Shown: piece after piece, positions 56,067 through 64,000 of the stretch
Layout: every line of letters begins with the position of its first letter
Position numbering within the stretch: position 1 is the first letter of the stretch
Assembly (NCBI RefSeq): GCF_000020585.3
Contig: NC_011138.3
Span: 347,501-411,500 of the forward strand
Length of the DNA stretch: 64,000 bases
Source: Alteromonas mediterranea DE
GTDB lineage: Bacteria; Pseudomonadota; Gammaproteobacteria; Enterobacterales; Alteromonadaceae
Reading direction: 5' to 3'
Translations under genes and position numbers: made by a program
Notes under the pieces: model-generated
Database searches by the model: none
What the model was told of the DNA's origin: nothing
Seen by the model: the letters and a program-made list of their open reading frames with translations, nothing else

Positions 56067-56568
56067 TTAAGGAAAACACGCTATAGGAATGTGTTTCGAC
56101 CAGTTATCGTAGCACTTTTGCCACGGCCCTGGTTTGCACTTACGATCACCTTGTCTTGTTATTGCAAATATTTTGTCCTGAGTAACGCCTGCGGCCAAAT
56201 AAGCAGCAAAGTCAGTGCTTGAATCGCCAAATGCAGCAAAAAGTGTCCAGCCAGACTCCGTGTAACGCTTTAGAATATTTAGTTTAATGTTTTAAAGTTT
56301 TTTCGCTCAGCCGTAGCATTCGCTACCTGAATATTTCCGTCTGGGAAATGGTAACGGGATAAAAAAATGAAATGTTGCACTGGAAGTATATACTTCGCGC
56401 AGTCAGATAGATAACTCTGGAGCCGTTATCAGTGTATGCTTGAACAAGTTCAGACGCACTTTCTCTTTCAGAAAAAATGCAGGTGTTACTGAGCATCAGT
56501 GTTTCATCGGTGTCAAAAATAACAGCTTTGTCACTCTTACAATTTGGGGGCAGAAATTTCTGTAGAGG
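56067..56568 (-). pseudogene. HAD-superfamily (lipin/LNS2-like) phosphatase, decayed
   Basis: Three minus-strand pieces line up as one protein. Piece one reads KFLPPNCKSDKAVIFDTDET, then ERESASELVQAYTDNGSRVI and YLTARS, with the DxD of HAD enzymes (FDTDET). Piece two reads HFPDGNIQVANATAERKNFK and KRYTESG. Piece three reads WTLFAAFGDSSTDFAAYLAA, then QDKIFAITRQGDRKCKPGPW and a stop at 56067-56069. At least two frame changes separate them (near 56380 and 56300). AFGDSSTDxxAYxxxGV is the lipin/LNS2 metal motif. This fills most of the space between the GT2 gene and the response regulator. Confidence 0.6.
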
Positions 56569-56811
56569 TTATTGAGCACTCGCTAAGTAGCAGGGCTGAT
56601 AAGAATCGGTCTTCATCGTCAGTCACAAAACTGTTATTAATATGAACATAATAACGAGATAAATTAAGAGCTACTGAAGGAAATCAATCAGTTTATGCTA
56701 AAAGAACCACTTTTGCGTAGGTTAACTATAAGCACCAGTTCAATAGCTTCTTCAGTAAATCCTAAGGATGAGAAGGTATACTGAAATAACTTTAAAATTG
56801 ACGTTCAAATT

Positions 56812-57501
56812 ATGAGAATACTTCTGATAGAAGACTCCTTATCATTAAGGAACAGTTTGAGCTTAGGCTTAGAAAAGTTGGGGTACTCAGTCGATACTGC
56901 TGGCACTGGCTCTGAGGGATTGAGTATGGCGTTGCTTGGTAGCTACGAAATAATCATCCTTGATATGATGCTACCTGAGTTGGACGGTATGACTATTCTT
57001 AAAACGTTACGAAAAAGACATTTAGAAACAAAGGTTATCATCTTATCTGCGCGATCTGAGTCTGAAGACAAGGTAGCGGGGCTATTGGCAGGTGCTGACG
57101 ACTACCTTTCTAAGCCGTTCTCGTTTGACGAATTGACTGCTAGACTACTTAGCTTGATGAGGAGAGGTGCGGCAAATTGTCTCAATGACCAGGTTACTAT
57201 CAACAGTTTGACACTCAATATCCAGTTTAAAACGCTTTCATACAATAATGGCATTATCAACCTGACCCCGAATGAGTACAAAATTGTTGAATGTATTTTC
57301 CTCAATAGACACAAGATAGTTACCTCAGAAATGCTGAGTGAATTTATTTCTGGAAGCTATGACCATATCTCAAAAAATGCTATTGAAGCTCACCTTTCCT
57401 CAGCAAGGAAAAAAGTAAGAGAAAGCGGCGCGTCTCTACCCATTAAAAGTAAACGTGGTTTTGGTTACAGAGTTGTAGAAGCTAATGAAATCAATACGTA
57501 A
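56812..57501 (+). CDS. OmpR/PmrA-type response regulator
   Basis: 229 aa. Receiver with Asp7/Asp8-type acidic pair (IEDS), phosphorylated Asp51 (LDMMLPELDG), Ser/Lys switch (LSARS, LSKPF) and a winged-helix DNA-binding domain (LTPNEYKIVECIFLNRHKIV, KSKRGFGYRV). It is divergent from the envelope operon and next to a sensor kinase, so by position it may control the lipid A genes, as PmrA/BasR does. It overlaps the kinase start by 17 nt. Confidence 0.9.
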   Translation: MRILLIEDSLSLRNSLSLGLEKLGYSVDTAGTGSEGLSMALLGSYEIIILDMMLPELDGMTILKTLRKRHLETKVIILSARSESEDKVAGLLAGADDYLSKPFSFDELTARLLSLMRRGAANCLNDQVTINSLTLNIQFKTLSYNNGIINLTPNEYKIVECIFLNRHKIVTSEMLSEFISGSYDHISKNAIEAHLSSARKKVRESGASLPIKSKRGFGYRVVEANEINT

Positions 57502-58924
57502 AACATTAACACGAAGACTTTCTATTATTATTTCACTGTTAGTCATTGCCGTTTTACTTGCAGCAGATATTGGCGTCGATTCCTGGATCGAACAAGAATT
57601 CAACCAGGCTATGAAGGCAAAAGTAGGTATGCTTCAGAGCTTGGTAAATGAAGATGTCGAGGGTGTGGAGTTCGAATTTGCAGGTGAGTATTTGCCTGAG
57701 TTTGAAGGGACATCTTCCCCCGAGTATTTTCAACTTTGGTACAAAGACTCAACGTTTGAAAAATCAGATACTCTGGCGCTTTATACCATCAATGAATTGC
57801 CTTACAGCAGCATTGGCCTGGATGAATATTCTTTCCAGGATATTACTCTGCCCGATGGCCGTACGGGTCGGGTAATTTACACTCGATATATACCTCAGAT
57901 TGATTCTGAAGACAGAGCTGGATTTTATCGCGTCATGGATAAGGGTAACGATACTCGCCCGTCAATGGTTATCGCGTACGCAACATCTACAGAATTGTTA
58001 AATTTCACGTTGTGGTTTATCGATGGTGCTTTTCTATTTGCATTAATTATCGTGCCGCTAGTTGTTCGATTTACAGTGCGTAACACTGTGGCTTATGCTC
58101 TGGCACCCTTGGATGCCTTAAATGCCAAGATAAAAGGACTACGATTTACCACTAGGCAAAAACACGAAGCTTTTCAAAATAATGTCGAGGAATTGGAACC
58201 CATTACCCAAAGTTTGAATCACTTTATTGAAGATAATTATTCGCTTTACCTGCGTGAGAAGAGGTTGACTTCGGATATCGCACACGAGCTAAAAACACCA
58301 GTCTCTGAATTAATAAATATGACTGAAGTAGCAATTAAGTTTCCAGGAGAAATAAGATTAGAAAAAGATTTTAAGCCACGTGTTTTGCAAATAGGCACAA
58401 GAATGAAAAATATTATTTCTGGCCTTATGTTAATCCAAAAATATAGTTTTAAGACCCTAGAGCTAACTGATGAGATAGATATCCACAAATTAGTAACTCA
58501 ACTTATTCAGATAAAAGAAGCAAGAAATGTTAAGGTAGAGATTAGCTCCAATTTTCAGTCAAGCGTCAAGAGCAATCGCGTTGCAGTAGAATCGATAATA
58601 AGTAATCTGATAGATAACGCTATAGAACACGGAAAAACTGATACAGAAATACTTGTGAACTTAGGTGTAAATAGTTCTAGTAATGTTTACCTCAGAGTGA
58701 CAAATAAGGTGGGGACAGAGGTTAATGAGGATGATCTAAAGCATATGTTTGAACCGCTTTGGCAAAAAGATGCTTCTAGAACATCTGAAGATAACTTTGG
58801 GCTAGGTCTTTCTATAGTAGATGCATTGTGCGACGCTGTATGTGCAGAAGTTTCTGTAACCAAAACTGCCGAAGAAGACATATCGTTTTTGTTGACTTTT
58901 AAAAATGAAACTATTGGTCCGTAA
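57485..58924 (+). CDS. Membrane sensor histidine kinase (PmrB/QseC-like)
   Basis: 479 aa. TM1 at about 11-30 and TM2 at about 178-200 enclose a periplasmic domain of about 145 residues, rich in Glu/Asp (NEDVEGVEFEFAGEYLPEFE), a composition that could sense cations or peptides. A HAMP-like linker is followed by SDIAHELKTPVSELIN with phosphoacceptor His267, then N box (IISNLIDNAIEHGK), and G box (NFGLGLSIVDALC). Partner of the regulator at 56812. Confidence 0.9.
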   Translation: MKSIRKTLTRRLSIIISLLVIAVLLAADIGVDSWIEQEFNQAMKAKVGMLQSLVNEDVEGVEFEFAGEYLPEFEGTSSPEYFQLWYKDSTFEKSDTLALYTINELPYSSIGLDEYSFQDITLPDGRTGRVIYTRYIPQIDSEDRAGFYRVMDKGNDTRPSMVIAYATSTELLNFTLWFIDGAFLFALIIVPLVVRFTVRNTVAYALAPLDALNAKIKGLRFTTRQKHEAFQNNVEELEPITQSLNHFIEDNYSLYLREKRLTSDIAHELKTPVSELINMTEVAIKFPGEIRLEKDFKPRVLQIGTRMKNIISGLMLIQKYSFKTLELTDEIDIHKLVTQLIQIKEARNVKVEISSNFQSSVKSNRVAVESIISNLIDNAIEHGKTDTEILVNLGVNSSSNVYLRVTNKVGTEVNEDDLKHMFEPLWQKDASRTSEDNFGLGLSIVDALCDAVCAEVSVTKTAEEDISFLLTFKNETIGP

Positions 58925-60052
58925 TCTTTGGCAGGCTTAAGTTACTGTAACCTTAGCCTTAATATCACTCCTGAAAAGAGAGACTGCGACTTAGCAAGAG
59001 AATAAAAATAGGGTAATGAAACGTAACCTAGCTTTCGAATTTGGTATGTAGTAGAGATCAAAAAAGTTTTCGGCCACCTGTTCCTTGTCACGGATAATTG
59101 CTGCTGGAACAAGTCAATGCTTCCATTCAACTCATTGGGCGTACAACGATAAAATGACTTTACGATTTTTTTGCAGAGTTCTATCAAGAAACTGTTGAAA
59201 AACACTTGCTGACAATAGGTTATCCTAATATAGATTAACGTTACCTGTCTCAATGAATGTCCCGAGATCGATGAAATAATTAGAAACAGCATAAAAATGT
59301 TATTCAATTGATACTAGGGAAGATCCGAATAAGTTCCTAACGTGAGATCATGACTGCATGTTAAGTTACATTTTCTACTGCTCGTGAGCCAACAGTTAAT
59401 TATTGCCAGTAGTCAGCTAAAGCAAGCGCTGATAGCCCTATAAAGAGGTTTTCCTATCACGGATAGACAACTTATTACCGTGCTCACAATTGATAGAAGT
59501 GATTGAACTTTTTTATCCTAAAGCTGATATTAATCGCCTTATTCATATGCAGAAAAATAAGTGAAACAGAGAGTATCTATAACCGCGGGGCGAAAGTCAC
59601 TTATCGACCAGCGCTTGAGTGGCGCTTGAGTGGCGCTTAAGTTGAAATCGCTGAAGTGAGTTTGTGCCTCAACGATTTAAACAGAATATCTGATTTCTCT
59701 TTCAAGTTACCGGTGAATTTATATTTATCGGGTGTGTTTATTTATATAGCTCCTCAAGCCTCCTCAATTTTCTAGTATTTCTGGTTAGCCCCCGTTATAA
59801 CGTTAATGGAACTGGACAAAAGGAAAGTATTGTGGCGGCTACTTAAAGCGTTCAAGTTCTACCGCAGTATCTGAATTATAGAGTTAGAGACGCGCCCAAA
59901 AATTTGCATGGTTGTAGGCAATCTCCCTCATCATGACTATTTCCTAAATTCTGCCGATGAACGGGCTATTCTAATTACAAATCAGCCTCAACTGTTTACC
60001 AATTCGCGAAAATCCATTATTCTCCATATTGGTTATGTTTAATGCTTAAGAA
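58925..60052. other. Gene-poor stretch of about 1.1 kb
   Basis: No gene I can support. A minus-strand frame (58942-59307, 121 codons) has an odd, low-quality composition without a ribosome site. A direct repeat of GCGCTTGAGTG occurs three times at 59611-59643, the last copy degenerate. ACCAAT (59998-60003) and ATTGGT (60028-60033) form a wide dyad 20 bp before the next gene and might be an operator for it. Confidence 0.6.
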
Positions 60053-60436
60053 ATGTTTAAATTCATATCAAAACTAATATTAGTGTTTACAGTGCTATCT
60101 GCCCTCGTCGGGCAAGCGATGGCTGTAGATACTATGAGTTTTGAAATGGATATTGATAACAAACATTACAATAGTAATTCTGAATCGAATTGCTCTACGA
60201 ACATGAGCCATGGTATGAGAGTAGATTCTATAAGTTCCGAAAACGCTAGTATTAAAGATTGTTGCAACACTTCGGAATGCACATGCCCACCAGGTGGTTG
60301 TACTCATGCTCCCGTCCTTATAGCTTCCATGATGATTGTTCAACACCCAGTGGTGCCGGACGCTTCATTTGGCTTGTTCTTCCAACAGCCAGTTTCAGTA
60401 ACTTCCTCACTTTTTCGCCCACCGATATTTGCCTAA
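60053..60436 (+). CDS. CopL-like exported Cys-rich metal-binding protein
   Basis: 127 aa. Signal peptide MFKFISKLILVFTVLSALVG ending QAMA. The mature part has a Met/His segment (NMSHGM) and the Cys cluster CCNTSECTCPPGGCTHAP. C-terminal half hydrophobic. Small proteins with this pattern (CopL family) head copper operons and influence copper-dependent expression. It precedes a DUF411 gene and a copCD cassette, which supports a copper role. Named by pattern only. Confidence 0.62.
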   Translation: MFKFISKLILVFTVLSALVGQAMAVDTMSFEMDIDNKHYNSNSESNCSTNMSHGMRVDSISSENASIKDCCNTSECTCPPGGCTHAPVLIASMMIVQHPVVPDASFGLFFQQPVSVTSSLFRPPIFA

Positions 60437-60540
60437 CACAGGGTCAGTGCGTCCAAATTTCACGCACAATTTGTTTTAGTTCCTGTTTATTATCTAGGTG
60501 CTAGCGTACCTATATGTGCCAGCTTTGTCTGGAGGCAAAA

Positions 60541-61032
60541 ATGTTAAAAAAAATCATCTATCAAGCTGCGGTATTACTGCTAATTCTACCTAGTATTGCC
60601 ATGGCAAATATCCACCATGGCGCAAACGACGTCTTCGAATTATTAGTTTATAAATCACCATCGTGTGGATGCTGCAAAAAATGGATAACCCATTTAGAAA
60701 ACCAAGGATTTCAACTACGTACAAAGGACTTTCATAACTTGAGCGACATCAAGAACGAATACGGAATTTCGCCAAATCTTCGCTCTTGCCATACCGCTGT
60801 TACAGAAAATGGCTTTGTATTTGAAGGCCATGTCCCTTCTAAGTTTATAAAACGATTCTTGTTAGAAGAACATCCAAAGGCTATCGGGTTATCTGTTCCA
60901 GCTATGCCAGTAGGTTCACCCGGAATGGAAGTAGCAGAGCAGTTTATGCCTTATACCGTTTTCATTATATATCAAGATGGGAGCTACGAACCTTACGCGA
61001 AAGTAGAAAGCTACGAAAGTCAATTCGATTGA
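60541..61032 (+). CDS. DUF411 family periplasmic metal-binding protein
   Basis: 163 aa from ATG at 60541, with GGAGG at 60530 and a signal peptide (MLKKIIYQAAVLLLILPSIA). LLVYKSPSCGCCKKWITHLE carries the CGCC metal motif of DUF411, and SCHTAVTENGFVFEGHVPSK with VPAMPVGSPGMEV completes the family. Thioredoxin-like fold, often next to copper genes. Followed by copC after 80 nt. Confidence 0.9.
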   Translation: MLKKIIYQAAVLLLILPSIAMANIHHGANDVFELLVYKSPSCGCCKKWITHLENQGFQLRTKDFHNLSDIKNEYGISPNLRSCHTAVTENGFVFEGHVPSKFIKRFLLEEHPKAIGLSVPAMPVGSPGMEVAEQFMPYTVFIIYQDGSYEPYAKVESYESQFD

Positions 61033-61112
61033 AGTCAAAGTTAAACAAATAAATGCGCACTTTTGACAATCAAAGCAATTTTAATTTTTAAAAACCAAAG
61101 ATAGAGGTAATC

Positions 61113-61466
61113 ATGAAAGCACTTGTTAAATCATTTGCAATATTTAGTGTACTGCTAAGCAGCGTGGCATTAGCACATGAGGCTATAGAAATTAAATCTA
61201 GCACACCAAGCAAAAATGCAATGCTGATGGAGGCCCCAATGGAACTATCAGTCAGCTTTACCAAGGGAGTTAGATTAATAAAAGTAGTTTTAAAAGATAG
61301 TGAAGGTGCAAAAGTTGATTTTGGCTTTGAACCTCCGAAAGAGGTTGCAACGGATTATTCTTGGACCTTACCTAAATTACGTCCAGGTTCATACAATGTT
61401 GAGTTCATCATGCTTGGCTCCGATGGGCACAAGATGAAAGATAGTTTTGGATTTATGGTGCACTAA
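61113..61466 (+). CDS. copC: CopC-family periplasmic copper-binding protein (copy 2)
   Basis: 117 aa. Signal peptide ends SVALA, giving mature N-terminal HEAIEIKSSTPSKNAMLM. Later SDGHKMKDSFGFMVH mirrors copy 1, and the His-rich tail is missing. By eye it is about half identical to copy 1 at 4270, so the two are old paralogues or separate acquisitions rather than a recent duplication. TTGACA at about 61062 may be the -35 of its promoter. Confidence 0.92.
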   Translation: MKALVKSFAIFSVLLSSVALAHEAIEIKSSTPSKNAMLMEAPMELSVSFTKGVRLIKVVLKDSEGAKVDFGFEPPKEVATDYSWTLPKLRPGSYNVEFIMLGSDGHKMKDSFGFMVH

Positions 61467-61481
61467 AAAGGGGATTCAGCT

Positions 61482-62375
61482 GTGGAAATGTATATCTGGA
61501 ACACTGTAATTGTAGTGTCAAAGCTAATGTTTTATTTAGGTTTCGCGGCCACAGCTGGATATACATTTTTCTGGCGAGATATTAACGATAATAGCACAAA
61601 TTATACAACGCCATCTTATAGCGCTGTATGGGTAAAGGTTTGTGTCTTTGTTGCGTTTATTTCTAATGCAGTGTGGTTTATCGCGAACACTGGAGCGATG
61701 GTAGAAGAGGGAATTCAAGGCGCACTTGACCCCTTTATGCTTAAGATAATGTTGAGTTCTCCTATCGGTGAAGTCACCTTGTATCGTGCGGGGGGGTTAG
61801 CCGTAGCTTTAATAACTATCTACTTATTGAAATTTAAACCTCTTAAACCTTTCCTAAGGTTAAAGTCTTGCTTACTTGTGCTGTGTCTATTCACTCTCTC
61901 GTACACATTTACTTTAACCGGCCACGTTTCTGAATTAGGAAGTATTGCTCGAATACTACTTATGGTTCACGTATTTGTTATGGCTTGGTGGTTTGGTGCA
62001 TTGATTCCGTTAAAGCTCTCCTGCCATTACCAGAGCTACGAAAAGCTTTATAAATTAATGGATAGGTTTGGTACGCAGGCGGCCGTATTGGTTACCTTAT
62101 TATTATCTGCAGGCATTTGGCTAGCTATTCAATTGGTAGGTAGTTTTGAAGGGTTATTTAGCTCCATATATGGGCAAACTCTTCTTGTTAAAATGTTCCT
62201 TGTAACTAGCATTCTAGCTATTGCTATACGGCACAAACTGAAATTAGTCCCAAAACTTAAAAGTGGCTCGGGAAGCGAAGCACTCTCAAAATCCATTTCA
62301 TTAGAGTTAACAATAGCAGTTGCTATTTTAATCATTACTTCTGGGCTTACGAGTATTGTAGGTCCCGAAAGATAA
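61482..62375 (+). CDS. copD: CopD-family inner-membrane copper protein (copy 2)
   Basis: 297 aa from GTG at 61482 (ATG at 61488 also possible), preceded by AAGGGG. About eight TM helices; LSYTFTLTGHVSELGSIARI, HVFVMAWWFGALIPLKL and the ending IVGPER match copy 1 at 4671. Lies 15 nt after copC and 20 nt before an NTF2-like gene, repeating the order seen at 4270-6593. Confidence 0.9.
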   Translation: MEMYIWNTVIVVSKLMFYLGFAATAGYTFFWRDINDNSTNYTTPSYSAVWVKVCVFVAFISNAVWFIANTGAMVEEGIQGALDPFMLKIMLSSPIGEVTLYRAGGLAVALITIYLLKFKPLKPFLRLKSCLLVLCLFTLSYTFTLTGHVSELGSIARILLMVHVFVMAWWFGALIPLKLSCHYQSYEKLYKLMDRFGTQAAVLVTLLLSAGIWLAIQLVGSFEGLFSSIYGQTLLVKMFLVTSILAIAIRHKLKLVPKLKSGSGSEALSKSISLELTIAVAILIITSGLTSIVGPER

Positions 62376-62395
62376 AACTTAGAAGAGAAATTCAA

Positions 62396-62866
62396 ATGAA
62401 AATTAAATTATTAGTCTTACTATTTATCATGCCCGTAATCATGAGTTTTGCTGCTAGTGCCCATGAAAAAGAACATCATGAGAAAGGTATGTTTAGTGGG
62501 TTAGATACGCCTGCAGCTAAAATAGTTATTGCATTCCATCACGCGCTTAATACGGGAGACAAAATCACTGCGAAGAGCCTACTGGCGGATGATGTGACTA
62601 TTTATGAAGGAGGCGGAGTTGAGAGGAGCGCAGATGAATATGCTCAACATCATATGAATTCAGATATGGAATATCTATCGTCAGTGACAAATAAAGCGTT
62701 GGAGCATCAAGTCAAAGTTCTGGGCAACACAGCAATCTCCGCATCGCGGTTTCTGGTCAATGGGATGTTTAAGGGGGAAGAGAGAGACTACCAAAGTATG
62801 GAAACAATTGTCTTAATCAACACCGAAGGAGAGTGGAAAATCAAACATATTCATTGGTCAAATTGA
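62396..62866 (+). CDS. Periplasmic SnoaL/NTF2-like protein (copy 2a)
   Basis: 156 aa with signal peptide (ending SFAASA). Mature start HEKEHHEKGMFSGLDTPAAK is His-rich, then SLLADDVTIYEGGGVERSAD and WKIKHIHWSN follow copy 1a closely (ADDVLILEGGRIERSADEY, HIHWSH). The conserved pairs ADDV, EGG, ERSADEY and HIHWS mark a dedicated subfamily tied to copCD. Function unknown. Confidence 0.82.
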   Translation: MKIKLLVLLFIMPVIMSFAASAHEKEHHEKGMFSGLDTPAAKIVIAFHHALNTGDKITAKSLLADDVTIYEGGGVERSADEYAQHHMNSDMEYLSSVTNKALEHQVKVLGNTAISASRFLVNGMFKGEERDYQSMETIVLINTEGEWKIKHIHWSN

Positions 62867-62893
62867 TTCGATTAACTACCCGAGAGAGCTCGT

Positions 62894-63365
62894 ATGAAAA
62901 AATTTTTAATCATAATCATTTCGTCTTTGTTATCTTTTTTTCACTTTCGCTCATGATAACAATGCAACTGATAAAGATCAGATAAAAGACATTATAAAGC
63001 AAATTGAATATGGCTGGGAGAATGGAGACGGTGCCCCCTTTAAAAAGCACTTTTTCGACTTTAAAGGCGCAAGATACTTTGAATCTGGCGGACAGAATGT
63101 AGGGTTAAGTGACTTGATAGAGCATCATGTTGAACCAGAAAAGGATGCCTTAGTTTTCTTAAGTTTAGATTTTTCTAACATTCAAACTCATGTAGAAGAT
63201 GATTTTGCTTGGACACTCGTTGATACAACCGTTCAAGGAGAGGTTAGGAAGTCTGGAAAAACTTTCAACAAAACGGGGTTTCAAACCTTTCTTTTTAAAA
63301 AAGTTAACGGTGAGTGGCTGGTAGTTCACACGCATTCCTCTAGTAGAAATCGTGCAAAAGACTAG
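62894..63365 (+). pseudogene. Periplasmic SnoaL/NTF2-like protein (copy 2b), frameshifted at a T7 run
   Basis: ATG at 62894 begins a signal peptide (MKKFLIIIISSLLSFF) that runs into HFRS and a stop. Dropping one T from the T7 run at 62935-62941 gives TFAHDNNATDKDQIKD and continues IEYGWENGDGAPFKKHFFDF, GARYFESGGQN, then EVRKSGKTFNKTGFQTFLFK and VVHTHSSSRNRAKD to the stop at 63363-63365. It is the counterpart of the intact gene at 6111 (GARYIESGGQN, VIHSHSST). Either a true frameshift or a homopolymer error. Confidence 0.8.
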
Positions 63366-63627
63366 CGAAATAAATGTATTGAAAGCTACTTTGGTAATAT
63401 CAACGGTAGCTTTCCAGTTTGCTCAAGATCAGAACCATCTCGGCTATCCTATTGCCAAAATGCCTTACACTTCATATTGGCACGAACTAAGCTTCCCGCC
63501 AGCCAATGAACCCTTATTATTCGTTTTTGCACAGATTTTTAATCAACATCGAATCCTTAAACACTTGTCCTCCCAACCTACATTTTGTTCCACATACGCT
63601 ATTCTCAAAAGGTGCAGAGAAATATGA
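63352..63627 (+). CDS. Hypothetical short protein, doubtful
   Basis: 91 codons from GTG at 63352, overlapping the previous gene by 14 nt and the next ATG by 4 nt (ATGA). The tight overlap on the right argues for translation, but the sequence (KMPYTSYWHELSFPPANEPL, IFNQHRILKHLSSQPTFCST) is not recognised and there is no ribosome site. It could be chance reading through an intergenic region. Confidence 0.3.
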   Translation: MQKTSEINVLKATLVISTVAFQFAQDQNHLGYPIAKMPYTSYWHELSFPPANEPLLFVFAQIFNQHRILKHLSSQPTFCSTYAILKRCREI

Positions 63628-64000
63628 AAATCGTTTATTTTGGAAACGACTTATTCTCGAATTGTTTGTCACTTCTAATTAAAAATAGATTGAACATTGA
63701 ACGCGTTTTTATAAACGATGTTCAGGAAAATGCGAGCTTCATCAAACGAATTTGTCGTAAATACAATATTGTTTATTCCACTGAAAAACCAAGTATCGTG
63801 ACTCTTAAAGGATATTTAAATGACGAACAGACAGTCTTTGTTGTAGCCGATTACGGATACAAAGTACCCACAAACGAAATAAAATATGCGATTAATATCC
63901 ACCCATCTTTACTACCCAAAAGTAGAGGCCCAACCCCACTCACCTACATTATCGACAACCCTGAGAACGCGGGTGTTAGCATTCATAAACTCACTGAGAA
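63624..64000 (+). CDS. Formyltransferase-domain protein (Fmt-like), cut by window end
   Basis: From ATG at 63624 the frame stays open to the window end (125 codons). MKIVYFGNDLFSNCLSLL is a Rossmann-like start as in methionyl-tRNA formyltransferase. INIHPSLLPKSRGPTPLTYI carries the Asn-His of the 10-formyl-THF active site, and AGVSIHKLTE follows as in Fmt (GVTIHxMxE). Compared with Fmt (over 300 aa) the N-terminal part is short by roughly 20 residues, so it may be a sugar-formyltransferase or other formyltransferase rather than Fmt itself. Confidence 0.75.
   Translation, partial: MKIVYFGNDLFSNCLSLLIKNRLNIERVFINDVQENASFIKRICRKYNIVYSTEKPSIVTLKGYLNDEQTVFVVADYGYKVPTNEIKYAINIHPSLLPKSRGPTPLTYIIDNPENAGVSIHKLTE

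Noticed and set aside
58942..59307. Minus-strand 121-codon frame
   Set aside because: Composition is irregular, no domain is recognisable, no ribosome site, and it lies in an AT-rich non-coding stretch. Kept only as a note in the region entry.

Overview
The window is a mosaic metal-resistance and hydrogenase island from a gammaproteobacterium, most likely a marine Alteromonas-type organism. The gene order hynD-hupH-hynS-hynL-hypCABDFE matches what I recall of the [NiFe]-hydrogenase cluster of Alteromonas macleodii 'deep ecotype' / A. mediterranea. That assignment rests on memory and gene content, not on a database search.

Layout. (1) 1-7306, + strand: end of a CusB-type adaptor carrying three CusF domains, cusA, a broken PepSY gene, copC, copD, two NTF2-like periplasmic proteins and a DUF1624-type membrane protein. 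(2) 7307-11103: an intergenic stretch with homopolymer tracts and a palindrome, then minus-strand genes for two coiled-coil proteins and an unusual SDR plus berberine-bridge-type flavin oxidase fusion. (3) 11312-12243: a beta-barrel 3' remnant and a diheme cytochrome c gene broken by one in-frame stop. (4) 12340-28759: about 16 kb of closely packed + strand genes: Met-rich periplasmic proteins and lipoproteins, a transmembrane flavin/2Fe-2S reductase, a b-type membrane protein, a heptaheme cytochrome c, an APC-type transporter, then the full [NiFe]-hydrogenase set. (5) 28771-36635: a MerR-controlled copper module (merR, copA, cupredoxin, DUF2933, ICMT-like, a Spy-sized periplasmic protein). 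The last gene is split by an IS66 element with an 8-bp target duplication. (6) 36711-41188: hypothetical genes, a decayed IS481 element, three unknown minus-strand genes (one possibly UDG-like), and remnants of an IS3-type orfA and an rcnA-like nickel/cobalt exporter. (7) 41436-48346: a czcI-like/czcC/czcB/czcA/czcD divalent-metal efflux operon. (8) 48630-58924: a DUF3955 protein, then a minus-strand lipid A/envelope operon (GT2, VTT protein, ArnT-like transferase, eptA, dgkA), with eptA split by a second IS66-type element exactly in its catalytic Thr codon. A decayed HAD phosphatase gene and a PmrAB-like two-component system follow. (9) 60053-64000: CopL-like protein, DUF411 protein and a second copC-copD-NTF2-NTF2 cassette (last gene frameshifted), ending in a formyltransferase gene that runs off the window.

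How it works together. Copper is handled by CusBA (periplasm to outside), CopA (cytoplasm to periplasm), CopC/CopD, a cupredoxin and Met/His-rich periplasmic proteins. Zn/Co/Cd is handled by CzcCBA and CzcD. The hydrogenase is exported by Tat but its small subunit has no C-terminal anchor, so the heptaheme cytochrome, b-type membrane protein and flavin/2Fe-2S protein upstream are the obvious candidate electron partners. Their direct fusion to, and interleaving with, Met-rich copper-type domains is the most novel feature here. The island shows active decay and rearrangement: two IS66-family insertions with intact target duplications, one dying IS481, two T7 homopolymer frameshifts, one nonsense mutation and several gene remnants.
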